A program made the translations under genes and the position numbers. From Varroa destructor (taxonomy: Eukaryota > Arthropoda > Arachnida > Mesostigmata > Varroidae): a stretch of DNA of 64,000 nucleotides. Where the stretch lies: assembly GCF_002443255.2 (NCBI RefSeq), contig NW_019211456.1:55389884-55453883 (forward strand), written 5' to 3'. Each line of letters starts with the position of its first letter. Position 1 is the first letter of the stretch. The notes under the pieces were generated by a model. It saw only the letters and a program-made list of their open reading frames with translations. It ran no database searches and was not told where the DNA came from. This document shows positions 1 through 15,000 of the stretch, in pieces.

Positions 1-3000
1 CATAGAGTTCTAAAACGCGTACTTCAATGACTTTAGGTAAGTGGGCCGACGAGAAAGCTAGATCAAAGATGCCACGCCTAGAAAAATTTTTTTCTAAAAG
101 TACGAAAAGAGGACTCGAACTGCCGCACTTTCTGGATCTTTTCTATATAATGAAGGGCTGTGTAAAAAAAATTAGTTTTGCACCGTATTGCATTCTTTAA
201 CGGCTTTATCGTTCAGTAAATGCACGACGATACAGATGAATGTACTATTTGCAGATATCTCATGGTACCTGCAATAATTTCATGTCAGATGGTGATAGAC
301 ACTCGGTAGCAATACCGTAACATTGAGTAGACACCTTCTTTCCAAGAGAAAATTGTTCTGTTGACTTGAAGGTCTTGAAACGTATAGAACAGTTACGACA
401 TGGCATAACACTTCAGTGCTTTTGTCTCAAAGCCACAACTGTGACTCCATTTTACGTCTCCAGCTCACGTCTGTTGGCTCTTATGAATAGAATCGATAAA
501 GTATAGTTAAAAAAAAAAAGGGCATTTTAGAGGCATTCACTAACCGATGCATAATCCGTGAAAGATTCATGTATACGGCTTTATCTTTTACTAAATGTCG
601 ATCTAGACGTCTGGGTGCTTTTAAAAGTTGAGTTAAGAGATCTATATGTACAGTCACACAAGCAGTTTATCTTTAGTGATCACCATAACAACCTCGCAAA
701 GACAAAAGACCCATACATAAGTGTTATATAGTATTAAGTAACATAAACTAAGTAATTTAACGTTTGAAGGATTTTACTCAAGCCTTCGAATACAACCCCC
801 TTTTCGTATCGAGCTTTCTGTTCTTATCCAATATCTTAAACAATTCGATGACAATGAAATCGAACTATCGAACTAACTATCGTTTTTTGAAAGTAAACGG
901 CAGCTTGTCACTTCACCTCATTAATTATTATAGTCATATGGCAACCATCTGAGGCTTCTTTAAAGGTTCCTTTAAAAAAGAAGACAAATAGGCTCTCTTT
1001 CTACTATAATGCTAGTCATGTTATACTAACAACCAGATAACATTCTTCTCACTAAGAGAGGTAACGAACAAAAACACTTCTGTTACACTGAGTATGCTCA
1101 CATCAAGAGCGAACGTATTTACACAAACAAGTGTGAATACGGATGCAGAAAGAAAGAAAGAAAGAACAGAATATAAAAAAGCCAAAAAAGGCGTCGTCTT
1201 TTGTTGGGTTCTCAGTTGGAGTCAAATAAGAATCAGCTAACAACGAAAAAATACTAAAAGTTCAAAACAGATATAAAAGCTAAATTATTTTTCGATAGCT
1301 CATGTGCATTCCTTAGAAAGCATGCCTTTAAAAGGCAAGCTCCCTTAGCATGCCTATTATTATTAGTCCCCTTCTCCGTTTGAGCTTGTTGCTGTTAATA
1401 CGCTCGACTGTTTTTGTTCTAGTACTATGACGCATCGCCCTCCTACTCAGTAAGATGGGTGTTAAACGTTAACGCTAATCAAAATATGTTGACAAATTTG
1501 GGAAAGGAGGACGACTTTAATGTGTACGTTGTCTGCTAAACAAGCAACAGCTTCGAGTGGCATCTATCATTTGACGGAAATTTGTACCTTGAAATTATCG
1601 ACGCTTTACTCCCGTTTCAATCCTTAGCTATCTGGGCGCCGTGACACCGCTAAATAGTTAACGCATGAATACTTCGTTGAACATACCTTTAGAGGGTGTT
1701 TCCTAGCAACAAGGAATGGACTAGTCAAAGCTAGCGGTACAAATGAAACCCGAGCTTAAGCGAATGTATCTCAAATAGATGAACTTTACCCTATGGAACC
1801 AAACAGAAAAATCGTATGTTCCTGAAATAGAAAAACTTACTATTGGAGATTAACTGCGCGTCTTATGTTTTGAGAATTAAACCAAAAGGAATATGTTGCG
1901 TTTGGAGCTGCTGAAAAGAGGGTTCTGTCTGATATTTGTTCAAGCTTCTTCGTGGAGGTGGTTTCTTTACGAGTGCCGATCATCTTTATTTTTTTTTTCT
2001 TATTTGGCGTTTACGGGAGCTGGTGAAAGGTCCACCCATTGAAATACACTCATTAAATAATACTGTTCCTGGAAACCAAACTATAAAAGTCAACCGGTAT
2101 AACTGTTTCATTATATCATTACTTTATTATTATTATTATTATTATTATTACGTTGAGTAGTCGAGCTAGACTATACGTTTACGTATTACTTCTTTCTAAC
2201 ACTACGTTCGTCCTGTTTTGCGTTTCTCTTGATTCAAAAGGATTTCTAACGTACATTTATGCTGCTATATCGAACATAAATCCTTCGGCAAACGAAAACT
2301 TCGCTAATTTTCGCGTTTACAGATTTGCCAAAAGACTGCTCTACATGCTTACTCTTGATGGACAATCGCTCTGTTGGTGCAGTAAAAAAAATCAGGTTAC
2401 AAAATAATACTTATTATTTTCCGATTTAGTAGAAAAAGTTTATAACGGGATAAAGAGTATACCACTGCATGGATACCTAGAACATTGAGTCTCCTACATA
2501 TGCCTAAGGATTAGTTATATTATTGACAGACAGCAATTTCCCAGTTATCGCGCAATTTCGCCTAACGGAACTCTGACGCCAGTATTGCTCTGCGTACGAC
2601 TGCAACCCAGGTACTCATTCGTTTTACTTCACCGCGTATACAACAACGTTGCTACGATCTGATCTCATGATCATTCAGCCACCGGGACACATATGGGTTT
2701 GCTGACGAACTTCTTAGTTAGAAGGTTAGGGGAACGAGTATGTATATTTTAGCATATAACCGAACAGGACTATGTCCACAGTATCTCTTTGTCGGTGTCG
2801 CTACTATACACACAGGACACCCACGGCCTGAGTCACCTGGCAGCTGCAAGCCGTCCAGCTACTTATCTATCTACCCACCTATCTACGCAGAGATACCCTA
2901 AATAGCTGACCTATGCCATCGTTATGTAGCTGGTTTCCGTCCGTTTGTCGGTCCGTAGGTTTGTCTCCATCGCAATGTCCTTAACAGGAGCCATTGTTTC

Positions 3001-6000
3001 GTGGGTGGAGTTACAGATCGTTTTCCGCGCACATCCCTTTTCTCTTCTACACATCCTGCCACTGCGTCAATCGTCTTTAGTGAGCGATGTTCCGTATTTT
3101 ACTTTTTTTGTTAAAGAGGACGTACGCAGCCGAAGTGACACTATTGCGTTAATTCGTGTTATGGCTTATTTGCCATCTAGACATTTTCACCAAAAGCGTG
3201 CTTCACCTAATCATGCGGTATCTTCAGTGCCTCAATACGTATAGATCTGCTTGTGAAATAGATGTAGTTTTAATGCTGAGTCTAAAAGTCCACAACATAG
3301 TAGGAATTAAGACGCCTAACTTAAGGCAACGTATCGATACACGAATGAGCTCCTATTACCGGTATTTTACATTTTTTTCTAAGAGTTGATAGCCAATTTT
3401 TATTGTTGCTTATAGTAGAAGTGAAAGTTATGTGGCGAACATACATATAGGTATATATATTTTCAAACATTGGACCATGCCTCGAGAAAAAATAAGACGC
3501 ATGCCCTTCCACAGAACGCCACTGTCTTGGAAAAAGTACATTGACTTGTTGGGACTTAATATATATTTAATACGGATATAAACTTGGTCCAAAAGCTCAT
3601 TAGACGATGCCATTTTACATGTACAGTATCTAAACTGTGGAAGTAGATTAGCACTCAGCTTAATCATTAGCTATGGTAATGCCGTATTAGCTAAATGGTC
3701 CTTTATAACTTCTACCACTGCTAAAGGCGGTCTGCAAAGCCGCTCAGCAGTTCGAGCCCTCCAACGTACATATATATATGTATAATTTGTACTACATGAT
3801 CTTATTCAAAGGTTACCTTACCTAGGTAAATAGTTGCAACTTGATGCCATCATCTGACATTCGTTTTACCACTAAAATAAATGTTTCGAGTTTTACATTT
3901 GGTACTGTCATTAAACATTACTTCGGACGACGTAAGACTGCCACTAGTATAATTATTACTGATACAACAGAATGATAACTGAGGAAGGCTGGTTCTGACC
4001 GGAAACCCAGTCTTGTTTGAACTTAATCATAGGGCAAGGCACAACACGGGATGATTTTTTCTCAAGTGACTAGATAATACGTGCATGGAAAAAACTAACC
4101 GCCAGGGCAAGACGAAGGATTAAGGATTTTACTCCATCAAGTGCCTGCGGGCTAATGAGTGCATCGGACATGCCTGTTTGTATTGTGGCAAACAAATCAT
4201 TTTTGGTACGCCATCCTAGAGGTACACATCGTTTATCCCTGCTCAGCTGCGATCCGTCTTTTCGAAAGAATAAGGAGACATAAAGTGCATACAATGATAA
4301 ATAGTTGGTATTCTAATTTTAATTCCGATTTTATTTTGACTCGGTCACTTAGAAAATGGGTGACAGCAACGAGGTATTCGTAGCAATAGTACGACTCAGG
4401 AAACGCTGCTTGTAATTTCTGTTAAATATATTATTCATTTAGCTATATAGCGGCACATTTGCTATACACACGGCTATACACACTGATATACGCTTATGGG
4501 TTGTTAAATATCCGACGTTAAAACAATGGGTCAACAACACCAATGGCTGAATGTCCCAGCTAAGTGTCTTTTTTTTGTATCCGACAAATGTCAGTCAGAA
4601 CAAGCATGCTGTTATAGGTTAATAAAAACACAGTGTTGTCTATAGGATTTCTCTGGATCAAGCTAACGTAATTTTATTCAAGATAAAGGTGTCTAAGATC
4701 AAAGTTTTCTTTCATTTTGTTGTCTAGTGGGGATCGGCAGTATGACAGTGTAGTGGTGCGTGGGCGTTAGGAAAGGTGTATTGTTTGAAAAAAAAATCGT
4801 TTGTTAAATCACGTGTGGTCAGTTCAACGCACTTGTTCGTTCAGCTTCTATAAAAGTGAAGTTGTGATGCGTATACATAGCGTGACTGCACGTTAGTCTC
4901 GTTAGAAGCGTGTCACGCGAAACGAGAAACAGGTTTGCTATCGTCGCTTTATGAATCTCTACATTTGTAGCTTGATTTTTTTCCCGCAAAGCGATTCTCG
5001 GGCGGGTGGGCCTTGCATGGTTATACAAGCTCGTACGATTTTTGTGCTAGAATATACTGAGACTAGTATCATGTCGGTGTTGTTCAGGGCTTTAATACTT
5101 TCTGGCTAGAAGTGGCATCATCACTGTCATGGCAATAGATCTGATTAAAGTGCGACTGTACAGTCCCATCAACGATCTTCAATAATGTGGCTGATTGATC
5201 TCTGCGGTCGTCAGGTCCTACCGAGCCGTGGTGAATCGTGAACGAATGCAGCACCATCGACGGCAACGAACTACTAACGGTTGAATGCTCTATAAACGTA
5301 GAGCTCTATGCACGAGTCTAGAGACATGCGAATCGGTCAAAAATAGCTCAACGAATTATAGGGTATACGCGTTTCAGTCACGCGAATAACGTTTTCGAGT
5401 CGACGCTGGTGGACTTTTTCACGTGAAAAATAGAACAAATAGAGAATACCGAGCTTGCCGTTGATCTACCGTTGAAAAGAAATCAGGACATTGATTAATC
5501 GATTCTTGAAGTTCTGTGAATTCGAGCCAGCTTACGCGAGTGTGGACTCGTACCTTCTTTGCAAACAAATTCCATCGCGTTTAAAATACGTTATGGACAC
5601 TCCATCGACAGTTAAAGTATAAGCGAAGAGCACATAGCGTTCGCAGTTAGCTAAAGCACAGTCGACTCGATCAGTTGCTAATAGTCTCAACACAGCCTAA
5701 AGTCGCACTCGATATCAATACCAACTGAATGCAACAAACTGCTATTAATAATTTTACTGTGATATTTATTATTACTAAAAACGATTGACGATGCACCATT
5801 GTAGAAAGTTACAGCCAAGTAAAAGTTTACGCACTATATCGCATCTGAGAGAAATGGATTACCAACTTACGTCTATCGATAAAAACATAGGCGTTTCTGT
5901 AGCCGTAAATGTAGTATAATCTAAACGTTTCTTTTCCTCCTAATCAATATGTATAGGACGCAAATAAGGTCAAGTAAACATCAAATCTATATAAGAATAT

Positions 6001-7650
6001 TTCGTTGATTACATCTACACATTTTACCTTTTTCGGATAAGTATTATCGAAGCTCGAATTCAACACCTATTTTAGCCTCTGGTGTTATTTAGGCGGCCCA
6101 ATACGTCTTCGAGGACCGTGTGTTGACGTCCAAACATATTGAGTAAATGTCAAATTGTAGGTGTCTACAGTGAAAGTGGGCTGTGCCAAATAGAGTGAAT
6201 TCTAGTTTGCCTCACACATAAAATCAGATAGCGCTAAACCACGTCTTCCAATTAGTTGCCCGTCGTAGTTCATTTCTTAGCTCACGTTGAACTTCTCTGT
6301 ATACGTATGTACAAGATGCTGAACTGAAGCACCGTTCTTCGGAAGCTGCGAAAGGAAAGGCAGCTCCGAGGCGCCATTTTTAGAATTCGTGTTTCTGGTT
6401 CATTGCGTTCGCTCACCAACAGAACAAAAAGGCGTGCTAAACCACATAAAGCTGATAATACTCTGGCAGTTCTCTGTTGATTTCGTTCACTTAGTGGGTT
6501 CAGTATCATCGGCGAATGCTTGCTGAAGCTCAATGGCTTCCTATTATTTCACCCAAGAACGTTTCAGAATATCTTCATTTGTCCTACATTCAAGTATTAC
6601 TAATGAACGAATAGGAGCAAAACGAACGATAGATGTTTTATAGGTTGTTGTACGAAGCGTTATTTTCATATGCCGTGGATATTGTTTATGCTGAAAGCCA
6701 TGTGCGTTTCTCAAGATTATATTTGCTAATTGAAACCAATAGAACATTGGTTACATTGGGCAAAATCGTCACGAAATACGAGACAGCTTCATACGAGCTA
6801 ATCCTTCTCAAGCATGAACGTTGTCATACCACCCACGCGAATCGTCAAAACGCTAAAGTCAGAAAGAATCTCGTTTGTTTTCTAGGTCAGCTATAGCTAG
6901 TGAACAGTCATAAGCAATTCAAATATTATGCATGTTTAAATTAATATATGTAAATCTATGAGCGATACCTGAAGACACAACTTTTGAAACATGCGGCTCG
7001 TAAATACAAGGATTAGTCACGTCACTTCACAAAAAATGACCAGTAGCGACGCCTTCTGTTGTCCTTATAATATTTAGATTTATTTATTTTTGTACACAAT
7101 GAAACTATTTTAAAAGAGGTATTTATCTATAGTTCTGCGCTCTGAAGTTATGCCAATATTTCGTTTTTTTATTTATTCATCATGCGCATTTGTGGCGTTC
7201 TAATCCATGCTGCAGTTACACTCTCAATCTGTTTCCACGTGGTCTCACTGGGAGAGAGGAATCGGAAAGGGGGACTCACCATCTCTTGCTAAAACCCATC
7301 ACGCTTTTGTGCCTTCTCTTCATTTTGCACAATCTTTGCCACAAAGTATGCAACTTCCCGTATTGTATAAAGTCTAATATTATCAAGTAAGCGGGTTACG
7401 ATGATATTCAGCGTCGATGAATTAGTAGCGTTTTCTATTTTTTAAGCTCGTTTCCCTGTTTCTTCTCGTTTACCCTTTTGGTACTGCCGTCGCTTTTAGT
7501 CATCACAATAGTTGACGACGCCAACAGTAACGTGAGTCGTCGCTAAGCCAAGCTGTCGAATTCGGACGACAAGTGGGATACTCATACAGTCTTTTAGGAG
7601 TTTATCTATCTTTCTTTCTTTCTGTGTGTCATCCTCCGTTCAACAACTGA
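1..7650. other. Gene-poor AT-rich DNA
   Basis: I see no protein motif, RNA gene or splice-consistent exon here. Open frames are short (under 105 codons), overlap on both strands and resemble no family I recognise. Content is limited to simple repeats (a GAAA run near 1146-1165 and a TTA run at 2124-2150) and a tRNA-like fragment near 3731 that I rejected. It could be intron of the integrin alpha gene whose first exon lies at 18.6 kb on the minus strand, or intergenic DNA. Confidence 0.5.
2124..2150. repeat. (TTA)n microsatellite
   Basis: About nine uninterrupted TTA units. This is an ordinary triplet microsatellite in non-coding DNA. A short open frame reads through it as a tyrosine run, which is a repeat artefact and not a gene. 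Confidence 0.9.
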
Positions 7651-9010
7651 ACCATTCTTTCAATTAAAGCACTTTCCTGCACAAATTTTGTAAATTATTA
7701 CATGGCTGATACTTGCGATTTGAAGTGATGCATAGATGCTATGCATGGGCGAATCTGTGAAGCGTCTCAGGACTTTTGGCCCGCCTTCACATGGCCGTTT
7801 GATGTCGGTGTTGATGAGACAGCAACAACTCTCTGGCGGGACGCACATTGGTTGCCCTTTGAAACACTTTATTGGAGACGCATCGTCACCCGCAATTACT
7901 TCCAGCAGCCTTCGCCGTGCTAAATTGCACTCAACGATTGCCACAGCGGCTGTCGTGCCACGAAAAAACTGCATGCGGGGAGCAGTATAGAGTGAAAGGC
8001 TACGTTGCTACTGGTGTGGGTATCACAAGTGGGCTCCCGTTACGGTGGCTTATGATTGCGTCCAGACCAGACTAGGACCAAGGTGAAAGCCCACAAAGTG
8101 CAGACAATGTTTACTTTATGTTTTTTGCCGAGGGCGAGGCGAACAGAAAGCATAATAATACTATAGAGACCACTAAAGAAAGCTTCTACTAGAGGTTTTG
8201 CATGGTCATTCGTTGTCAGCATAACTAACCCTAGGACTTAAGGAGATCTCATTGTGCTTCACAGACTAGCCGGGCCAGTTGGCAAGAAACTAATCTGCAG
8301 AAACCACAATAGGTCATTCAGGAGCATAGACGATGTTTTCAAAAGATTTGACGTGGCGAGTCAGATGGACTGGCGTGCTTTACGTATTGACGCGCATAAA
8401 TGGACATAGTTGCAGCTACAACCGCGCAAGCCTCCAAGACAGCACACATCGCCGCCGCGGCCTTCAGTGACGACCTGTAAGACGTAGGGCAAACAGCGGC
8501 AGGCGGAAGGGGATCAGCTATGACTAAGTGCGTCCACCTGTAGGTCTCCGAGGTCTTACGAGGCTAGTCGTTCTTCCATACCTGTATGCCTCTGGTGTCT
8601 TGCCTTGCGCTGCCATTGGTTACCACCGCCGGCACTCATCAACAGGCCAGCCCCTGTGTATAGTATGGTATAACAAGCGGTTGAGTACTCGTAGAACTGA
8701 CTGTTTCGCTTGAACTCTGCGTAGTCTGTTGCTGCCAGCGGTTCATGACGATAACGTCAGCGGAGGGTTTGGCCTTCGAAGGCGAGCATGTGGGATGAAA
8801 CGCTAGGACCAAACGGCGCGCGCACGCGGCCAACGAGAATAGTAGCCCTGTGTGAACGACCACCAACGTCGCCAAAAACAACGGCGGAGGGTCGTAGACC
8901 ATCACTAGCACTACTGATATATCCCTATTCAAAAAAAGGGGAAGAAATGAATTGATGGCGTCTTACTGCCGCAGTTGTTAGTGCCTGTGTCGATTATTGC
9001 ACTTCTGCCG
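7650..9010. other. GC-richer unassigned block
   Basis: Base composition is visibly more GC-rich than the flanking AT-rich DNA, and open frames of 60-104 codons overlap on both strands (for example 7660-7974 minus and 7736-7990 plus). None carries a motif I recognise, and none has clean splice borders. The block could be a decayed mobile element or an exon cluster too divergent to name; I assign no function. Confidence 0.25.
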
Positions 9011-12000
9011 TACAAAGGTAAACACGCTCGCAAAGCTACTCACACAGCCAATTTATGCTCAGCGCGCTATAGTCGGCCCGAGAAATTGTTAAGTAGCGAA
9101 TAGAAGCTAAGACGGGTAGCAAAAGTAAAGTAGTTTCTGTCTTTAGCTCCCTCATTCTATATGTGCCGCTAGCGTACTAACCGACTAGAATTTATACATA
9201 TCGTAGTAGATCAATTATTGGAATCTAGATATGTAACTAAATATATGACCACTAGTCTGCTTCATATTGGTGGCAGCAATGGGCGGGCTCGCTGGCTGGC
9301 TGGCGTTATGGATACCTGGGTGATCGGATCGTGTTGCTGGAATTGGCATTCGAGGCCCAGCCGATGAGGTGGACTGAAGAACTTGAGCGCTTAAATAGAG
9401 ATCGCGGGTAGTACTCTGACTGGATAATAGCAAAAGTGCAGCAGTGCTCGGAAGGAACGTACCGAGTGTGATTCGACTCGCGTGTATGGTAAGCAACGGT
9501 TTCGAAAATAAACCATACGACTGTTTCTCTCCAGGGAAAACTAAGTTATCTGAGTTGTTTTTATCGCCACAGAAAGGACGCAGAAACGCTCAACGACTTG
9601 TGTGTCCGAAACGAAAATTGCACGAAGAGCTCGGGATCAAGCTCGAATCTAGGGTGTTCCTGGTTAACGGCGAAAGTAGCGTGAAGTCAGCTACTCTTGC
9701 CAGCTTTGCCATAGCGGCAAGAGTCAATTCCTATGCCCAGTTAGTTCAAGTAGTTGGAGACTATACGCTGGTATAGCTTGACGCTTGCTCTTGGAGTGTA
9801 CCACCAAGGATGAGCATTTGTTGCTGCTCTGCGAGAGGGCATATTAACCCGCAGTGGCCGCAAGTAACGCAAGGTACAATAAACTACGAATGGAAGCTCT
9901 AATCGTGTTCGTACTATGTGGCTTGAAGGCCTTACTGCACATTCGCTGATCCGCGTGCCTCGCATTAAAAATACCATCCTCAATGCTCTAATCTGGCGTA
10001 TAAACAAGCTAGTCCTTAGTAGTCGGCGGTAAGAAAAGCATCTCGGAAGCGACTGACAGTCAATCGGTTTACTTTCGATGATCACACCCTATGTCGAAAC
10101 GGTCCTAAAGGCTTATCAATATTAACTGAAACTGGTGTTTGTCATTGGAGCCATGCAAACGTGAACAAGACCATACGCCGTCTGGTAACATGCTATTTTC
10201 CAGACAAAGGGGCATAGGCCAAAATAGGGGTGTACGTACATACGAGATATGTGTACCGATCTGTAGGAAAAAGTCGAGAGAATGCGTCTCTTTCTAATCT
10301 TTGACAAAGTATCTGCGAATTTGCCGCATGAAATTTATGAGCAGCCGCCCATTTGAGGAGTACAAATGACTACGATACCCTCTCCTGATAGGTACGCCAC
10401 TTGCCTTGGAGATGATGAAATCTCGCCCAACACGTGCTCGTACAGATCATGAGAAGGTCTACGCAGCTCACTAAACTCTAAAGGTCACCGGTCGCAAAAT
10501 AAGGATATTTCGCTAGATAGACATGGTACAGTCGTATTAGGTCAAATATTATAGTTTAATTATGTCTTCGGCTATTGCTGTCAGCCTGGTTAGTGCTCCG
10601 CAATACATCCACCAACACTAAGCACCAAAGAGAGTAGAAGTAGCCAAAAGTTAACAGGATAGATGGGTGGCCAACACTTTTCTGTATCAGAAGAAGGCGA
10701 CGAAAAGCGCACACGTTTTCTATTCGATGGTTGAACATAATGCATACATTTGAATACATAAACACATCCGACACAATAGAAGTAGTACCAGCAGTGATCG
10801 TAACAGAGCTTCGAGTCCATCCGAACTAATACGAAGAAAGGTCTGTAACACATTGATACAAATAAAACGACTAGGCTTATCAAAACAATCAGTCCAGTAA
10901 TGATTTCACCATAGACGAGTACGATACAAATGCATGGATAATACCCCTAACATCACATCGCTACGATGAACTTTATTTACCACTGACAGTGGCCACTCGT
11001 CCTGGTCGCCTTGACCTGCTGTCGCTACTGCCCACCATGAGCAGACCTCCAAACAAGAGGAATCTACAGCTTTTCCTCCGGGCCACGCTAACTAAGTTTT
11101 GTGGGCCATAATTGCGACAAAACTCGGCGAATTTTAAGAGGTTATATAAGTTGATTATGTTTAATAAAGTTTTTGGTATATTTATCGAGCAGGTAATGCG
11201 CCAGAAACTTAGAACTGAAATTCTAAAGTAAAACATATCGTATCGTAATAACTTAATCAACTATATAAGGTTCAATTAACAACAATAGTTACAGCACGGG
11301 ATGAAACGTGTGTGTGTAAAAATGATTCCTGTTCAATTAAAAGTTCATCAATTAATTTAAATATCTGGCTTGATGAGTAGGTATATTTTTCATGTGTGTG
11401 CGTGTCTGCAGGTATCACCTGTTCTGATAACGGCCCACGCAGATGGTTGCATCTTAGATTAGAAACGATTAGTGCTCGTCCACTAAATATTGTGTATTCT
11501 TCTATATATCTGTACGTATATAGACGATGTATGATCAAAGCATAGTAGAAGCTAATCATATAGAATATACAATATATATAAACGTGGGAGATGATCGAAG
11601 CCGATAGAGATAATTCTGCGAGACGGGTGACTAGGCCGCGGCAACAGCAGCAGCAGCACCTTTCGAGCAAAACCGATGCCCAGAACCAACTATTATCTCA
11701 TGCGCCATCACGTCCACTACTGCATTGCCTTACCGTTCTGATACAATGATTTCCACTGACAGCAGCGACGGCGCTGCTGTTAGAGGACATTGTATGTAGA
11801 TGGCATGTTATGACTCGGATGAGGTCACCGTATTACGAGATACTAAGAACAATTAGTTTGAAATGAGCAGCTATTAATAACGACAGCGTGCAGCCTCCCC
11901 GTGTACATTGCTCTCGAACATGAAGCATTTTTAAAAATTCTTCTCTAGAAAGCTATATATATATAAAGAAACGAACCTTAATGAGAGAGCACAGGCCTAA

Positions 12001-15000
12001 TATCCAGTTTCTAGGAACATTCGACGGGTCACAAAGGCAATGCGGGTTGCTCTTAATCAGGACCGAAATTCTGCCATTAGGAAGATGGATCGGTAACTCA
12101 AGTTGACAACAACTTGACATCCTTTCGTAATAGATAACAAAGTTCTGATAAAATGGTGCCCCTAGACCCAATCAGCCAACTTGCGTATGCATATGATAAA
12201 GCAATAGATTATGTTTGGTAAGAGATTCCTCTATCTTATAGTGTACAACAATTTTTTTTGATTACTAAATGCTTCGAATTATACGAATCGCAGCGCACTG
12301 TAACATATGACAAATGCGTGATAGCTACTTAAGGCAGGAAAAGGAGGGCTGCAATGAGGAGAGGAGGGCAACGGCGGCCATAGAGGTACATACTACGTGT
12401 GTTACAGTATAAATGTTGTAATGCATACGATTCCTAATATCGATACAATCTGATCCGGCCAGAGGAAATCTAAAACAAGACTCTTTTTGAGTGGTATTCC
12501 TGATGTGAGAAACAAATTGGTTTTTAGTGTCTCTCGAAGTATAATACTGCAGGCAGTGTTCATCTGTTAGAAGCATCTGCTAAACATTACATCGACATTA
12601 TATTAGCTCGTTAGTTAGTCAAAATTACATAGTAAAATAAATAATGTTATTCGCATCTCATTTCAAAGCATTTGCAGGACAGCAAATGACTACAATGTGG
12701 ATCTTTTGCTCGCCGAATAGTTTTCTTGCTGACGTCAGACTGGCTGTAACAGGGTATGTACAACCGGCGCGGCAAAATCCATCATTTTGTACTAAACAAC
12801 TGAAAAACGTAATGAGCCATATTAAACTTTCATAAATTTAAATCTAGACAAAACGAATTGATTGCTAAAACTGCTCCAGATGCTAATGTATTACCTATGT
12901 AATATCGGTATGCACTTTTTAAGTGAGGTAAATAAGGCACACTTATTTATCTTATTTTAACAGTCAATAACGGCTTTGCTTACTGTGGCCCGTTTAACTG
13001 GCAGCTAACTAACGATGGCGTATCTTTTGTTTTGGACATTTTTGGCCAATAGACACAGTCACAGAAGGCTGATGATATATGAGCAACATGCGCGTCGAAA
13101 GCTTCTATTTGCCCTTGTTACAATAGTGATCAAAATAATCAGACAACTTAACTTTTTATGATATTAATTGGGATCCTTCGTTGGCGACACAGAAAATCGT
13201 ATATAAATGAATAATAACCCGTACGAGAGTTTATAATAATCTCTTAACTAGTTCAATCGTTTTTTGGATTTTGAACAAAATTGTAATAATAATTGTATGA
13301 ATAAGAAAGCATCCTGATCGTCGCTCTAAATTGTCCATAGGTGAAAATTTTGCCACTTGTTATTATTTAAGTCAACCACGTACAGAACACACACGTAACA
13401 GAAGGAAACAACATTCACAGTTCAAATCACTAAGTGTACATCCACACGAGCAGTAGTCTTCTGCCTTATTCTTTAAAAATAAAAAACAAATTATGTAAAG
13501 TTAAAGAAAAGCTCGTAGATACGTTTAGTTTCTACTGATCATGATTGTGTGATTCGGCTCACGATCCCAACGATTTTTTATTTCACTTATACTTAGCTGA
13601 ACTACACACCTCAGTAGAGCCATGTAATAAATCAAGTCGTAGTCCAGCGAAGATATTACAAACCTACTTGACTTCAGACTGCAAATCAGAATTTTTTCTA
13701 TTGAGAACTGGCTCATGCGTTCAAGATATCTCTCTGATGAGAGAACCAGACGGCGTGTAGCTTACTACGAATCGGAAGGTATCGACCTGTTCTATTACCT
13801 TAATTCGCTCCTCGACTCCCGTTACAGTTGCAGGTTAAAAGGTATGTATATATATTTTTTTAACATATATTTTCATGATAACTTAACATGAGAATTTTTT
13901 TTCCCAATTCATACCCTAATAAAATATTTTTCAGGATTGAGAGCCATCTATGAAGTAGATCGATGAGAAAATTATCGCATAATCTACTCTTGTTAGGCAT
14001 TATAATACAGCTCGACAAGCAGTCCTGTCGCATTTACAAGTTTTCCTTACCGCTTGAACTGCATGAGACTTCGCGAACAACTTATGGGATCTTGTAGAGA
14101 ACAATCTAGACAAGCGTTCGCCTCACAAAGGCAACTTAACCATAAACAAACCAATATATTTACCGATTTAACTGCCTGCGACTGCTGCCAGCAATACATA
14201 CAGTAAACGTAATAGCAGAGTCTATTCAGACCCGCTCAGCTAATGGAAAACGCTTGCAATTTTCTAGCGACGAAAAAGATTCATCTAGAGTAAATAAACT
14301 TTAGCACTTAAGAGTAAAAACCGTCACTGAGCAGTGACGGTTTCGGGAGTTCTAATGTAACGTGCCAAATAGAATGCGAGTTAACTACAATTGGGGTCCG
14401 ATCATTAACATTAATTAGTAAACATGGCTAACCGTCAATTAATCATCGGGTTCGTTTTCAACTCTAAGCAAAAGCAAAAGTAGCCATTTCACACGGGCCA
14501 CAACAGCAATTAATCAATAAACTACGCCACTTTATCTATATTAATTTCATTGCGGTTGCTAATTGTATCTTTCTGCCTATCCACGGCCATGAAGAGCAGA
14601 TGGAGTCTCCGTGTTATTGTTCCCGACCAAGTTTCGTCGTCTCTATTTATTATTTGTACACGAAAATTAGGCTTTCAAGTGATTTTGTGTGTTCCAGGAT
14701 GGAGCCCGGTTAATTTAAATTGAATTCATTAGAAATTGCACCGAAGTTATGGCCAGTCCGTTCACTCAGCGATATAGACAAACGCATCGAAAGCTTTATC
14801 GTAGTTCGCCATATTCCATTTAAAGCTGCATACTATTTGAATGTTGGTTATTAAGCCTATTTTTCCTTGACAATGCTTTTGAGAGCAGACAATCTGCGTC
14901 CCTATAGAGGATCGTTATTTCTAGTTCGCCATCGTATTTAAACAAAGCCACTTAGACGAAACTTACTTTGAGCCCGCACCGTCAACCGCATTTCGCTTGT

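Noticed and set aside
3690..3765. tRNA-like segment with TAGCTAAATGG (box A-like) and AGTTCGAGCCC (box B-like)
   Set aside because: The T-stem next to the TTCGAGC loop does not pair beyond one base pair, and no acceptor stem can be formed. At best it is a degraded SINE head.
7660..7990. Overlapping open frames on both strands (104, 84 and 60 codons)
   Set aside because: No recognisable domain or splice signals; overlap on both strands is what GC-richer sequence gives by chance.
10320..10490. Possible LTR-retrotransposon integrase-like traces
   Set aside because: A few residues resemble the region around the second catalytic Asp, but only by hopping frames; no zinc-binding HHCC or RT block nearby, so the match is not better than chance.
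11272..11670. 132-codon minus-strand ORF
   Set aside because: Starts with a Cys run from a CAG-type repeat, and has no domain; composition matches AT-rich non-coding DNA.
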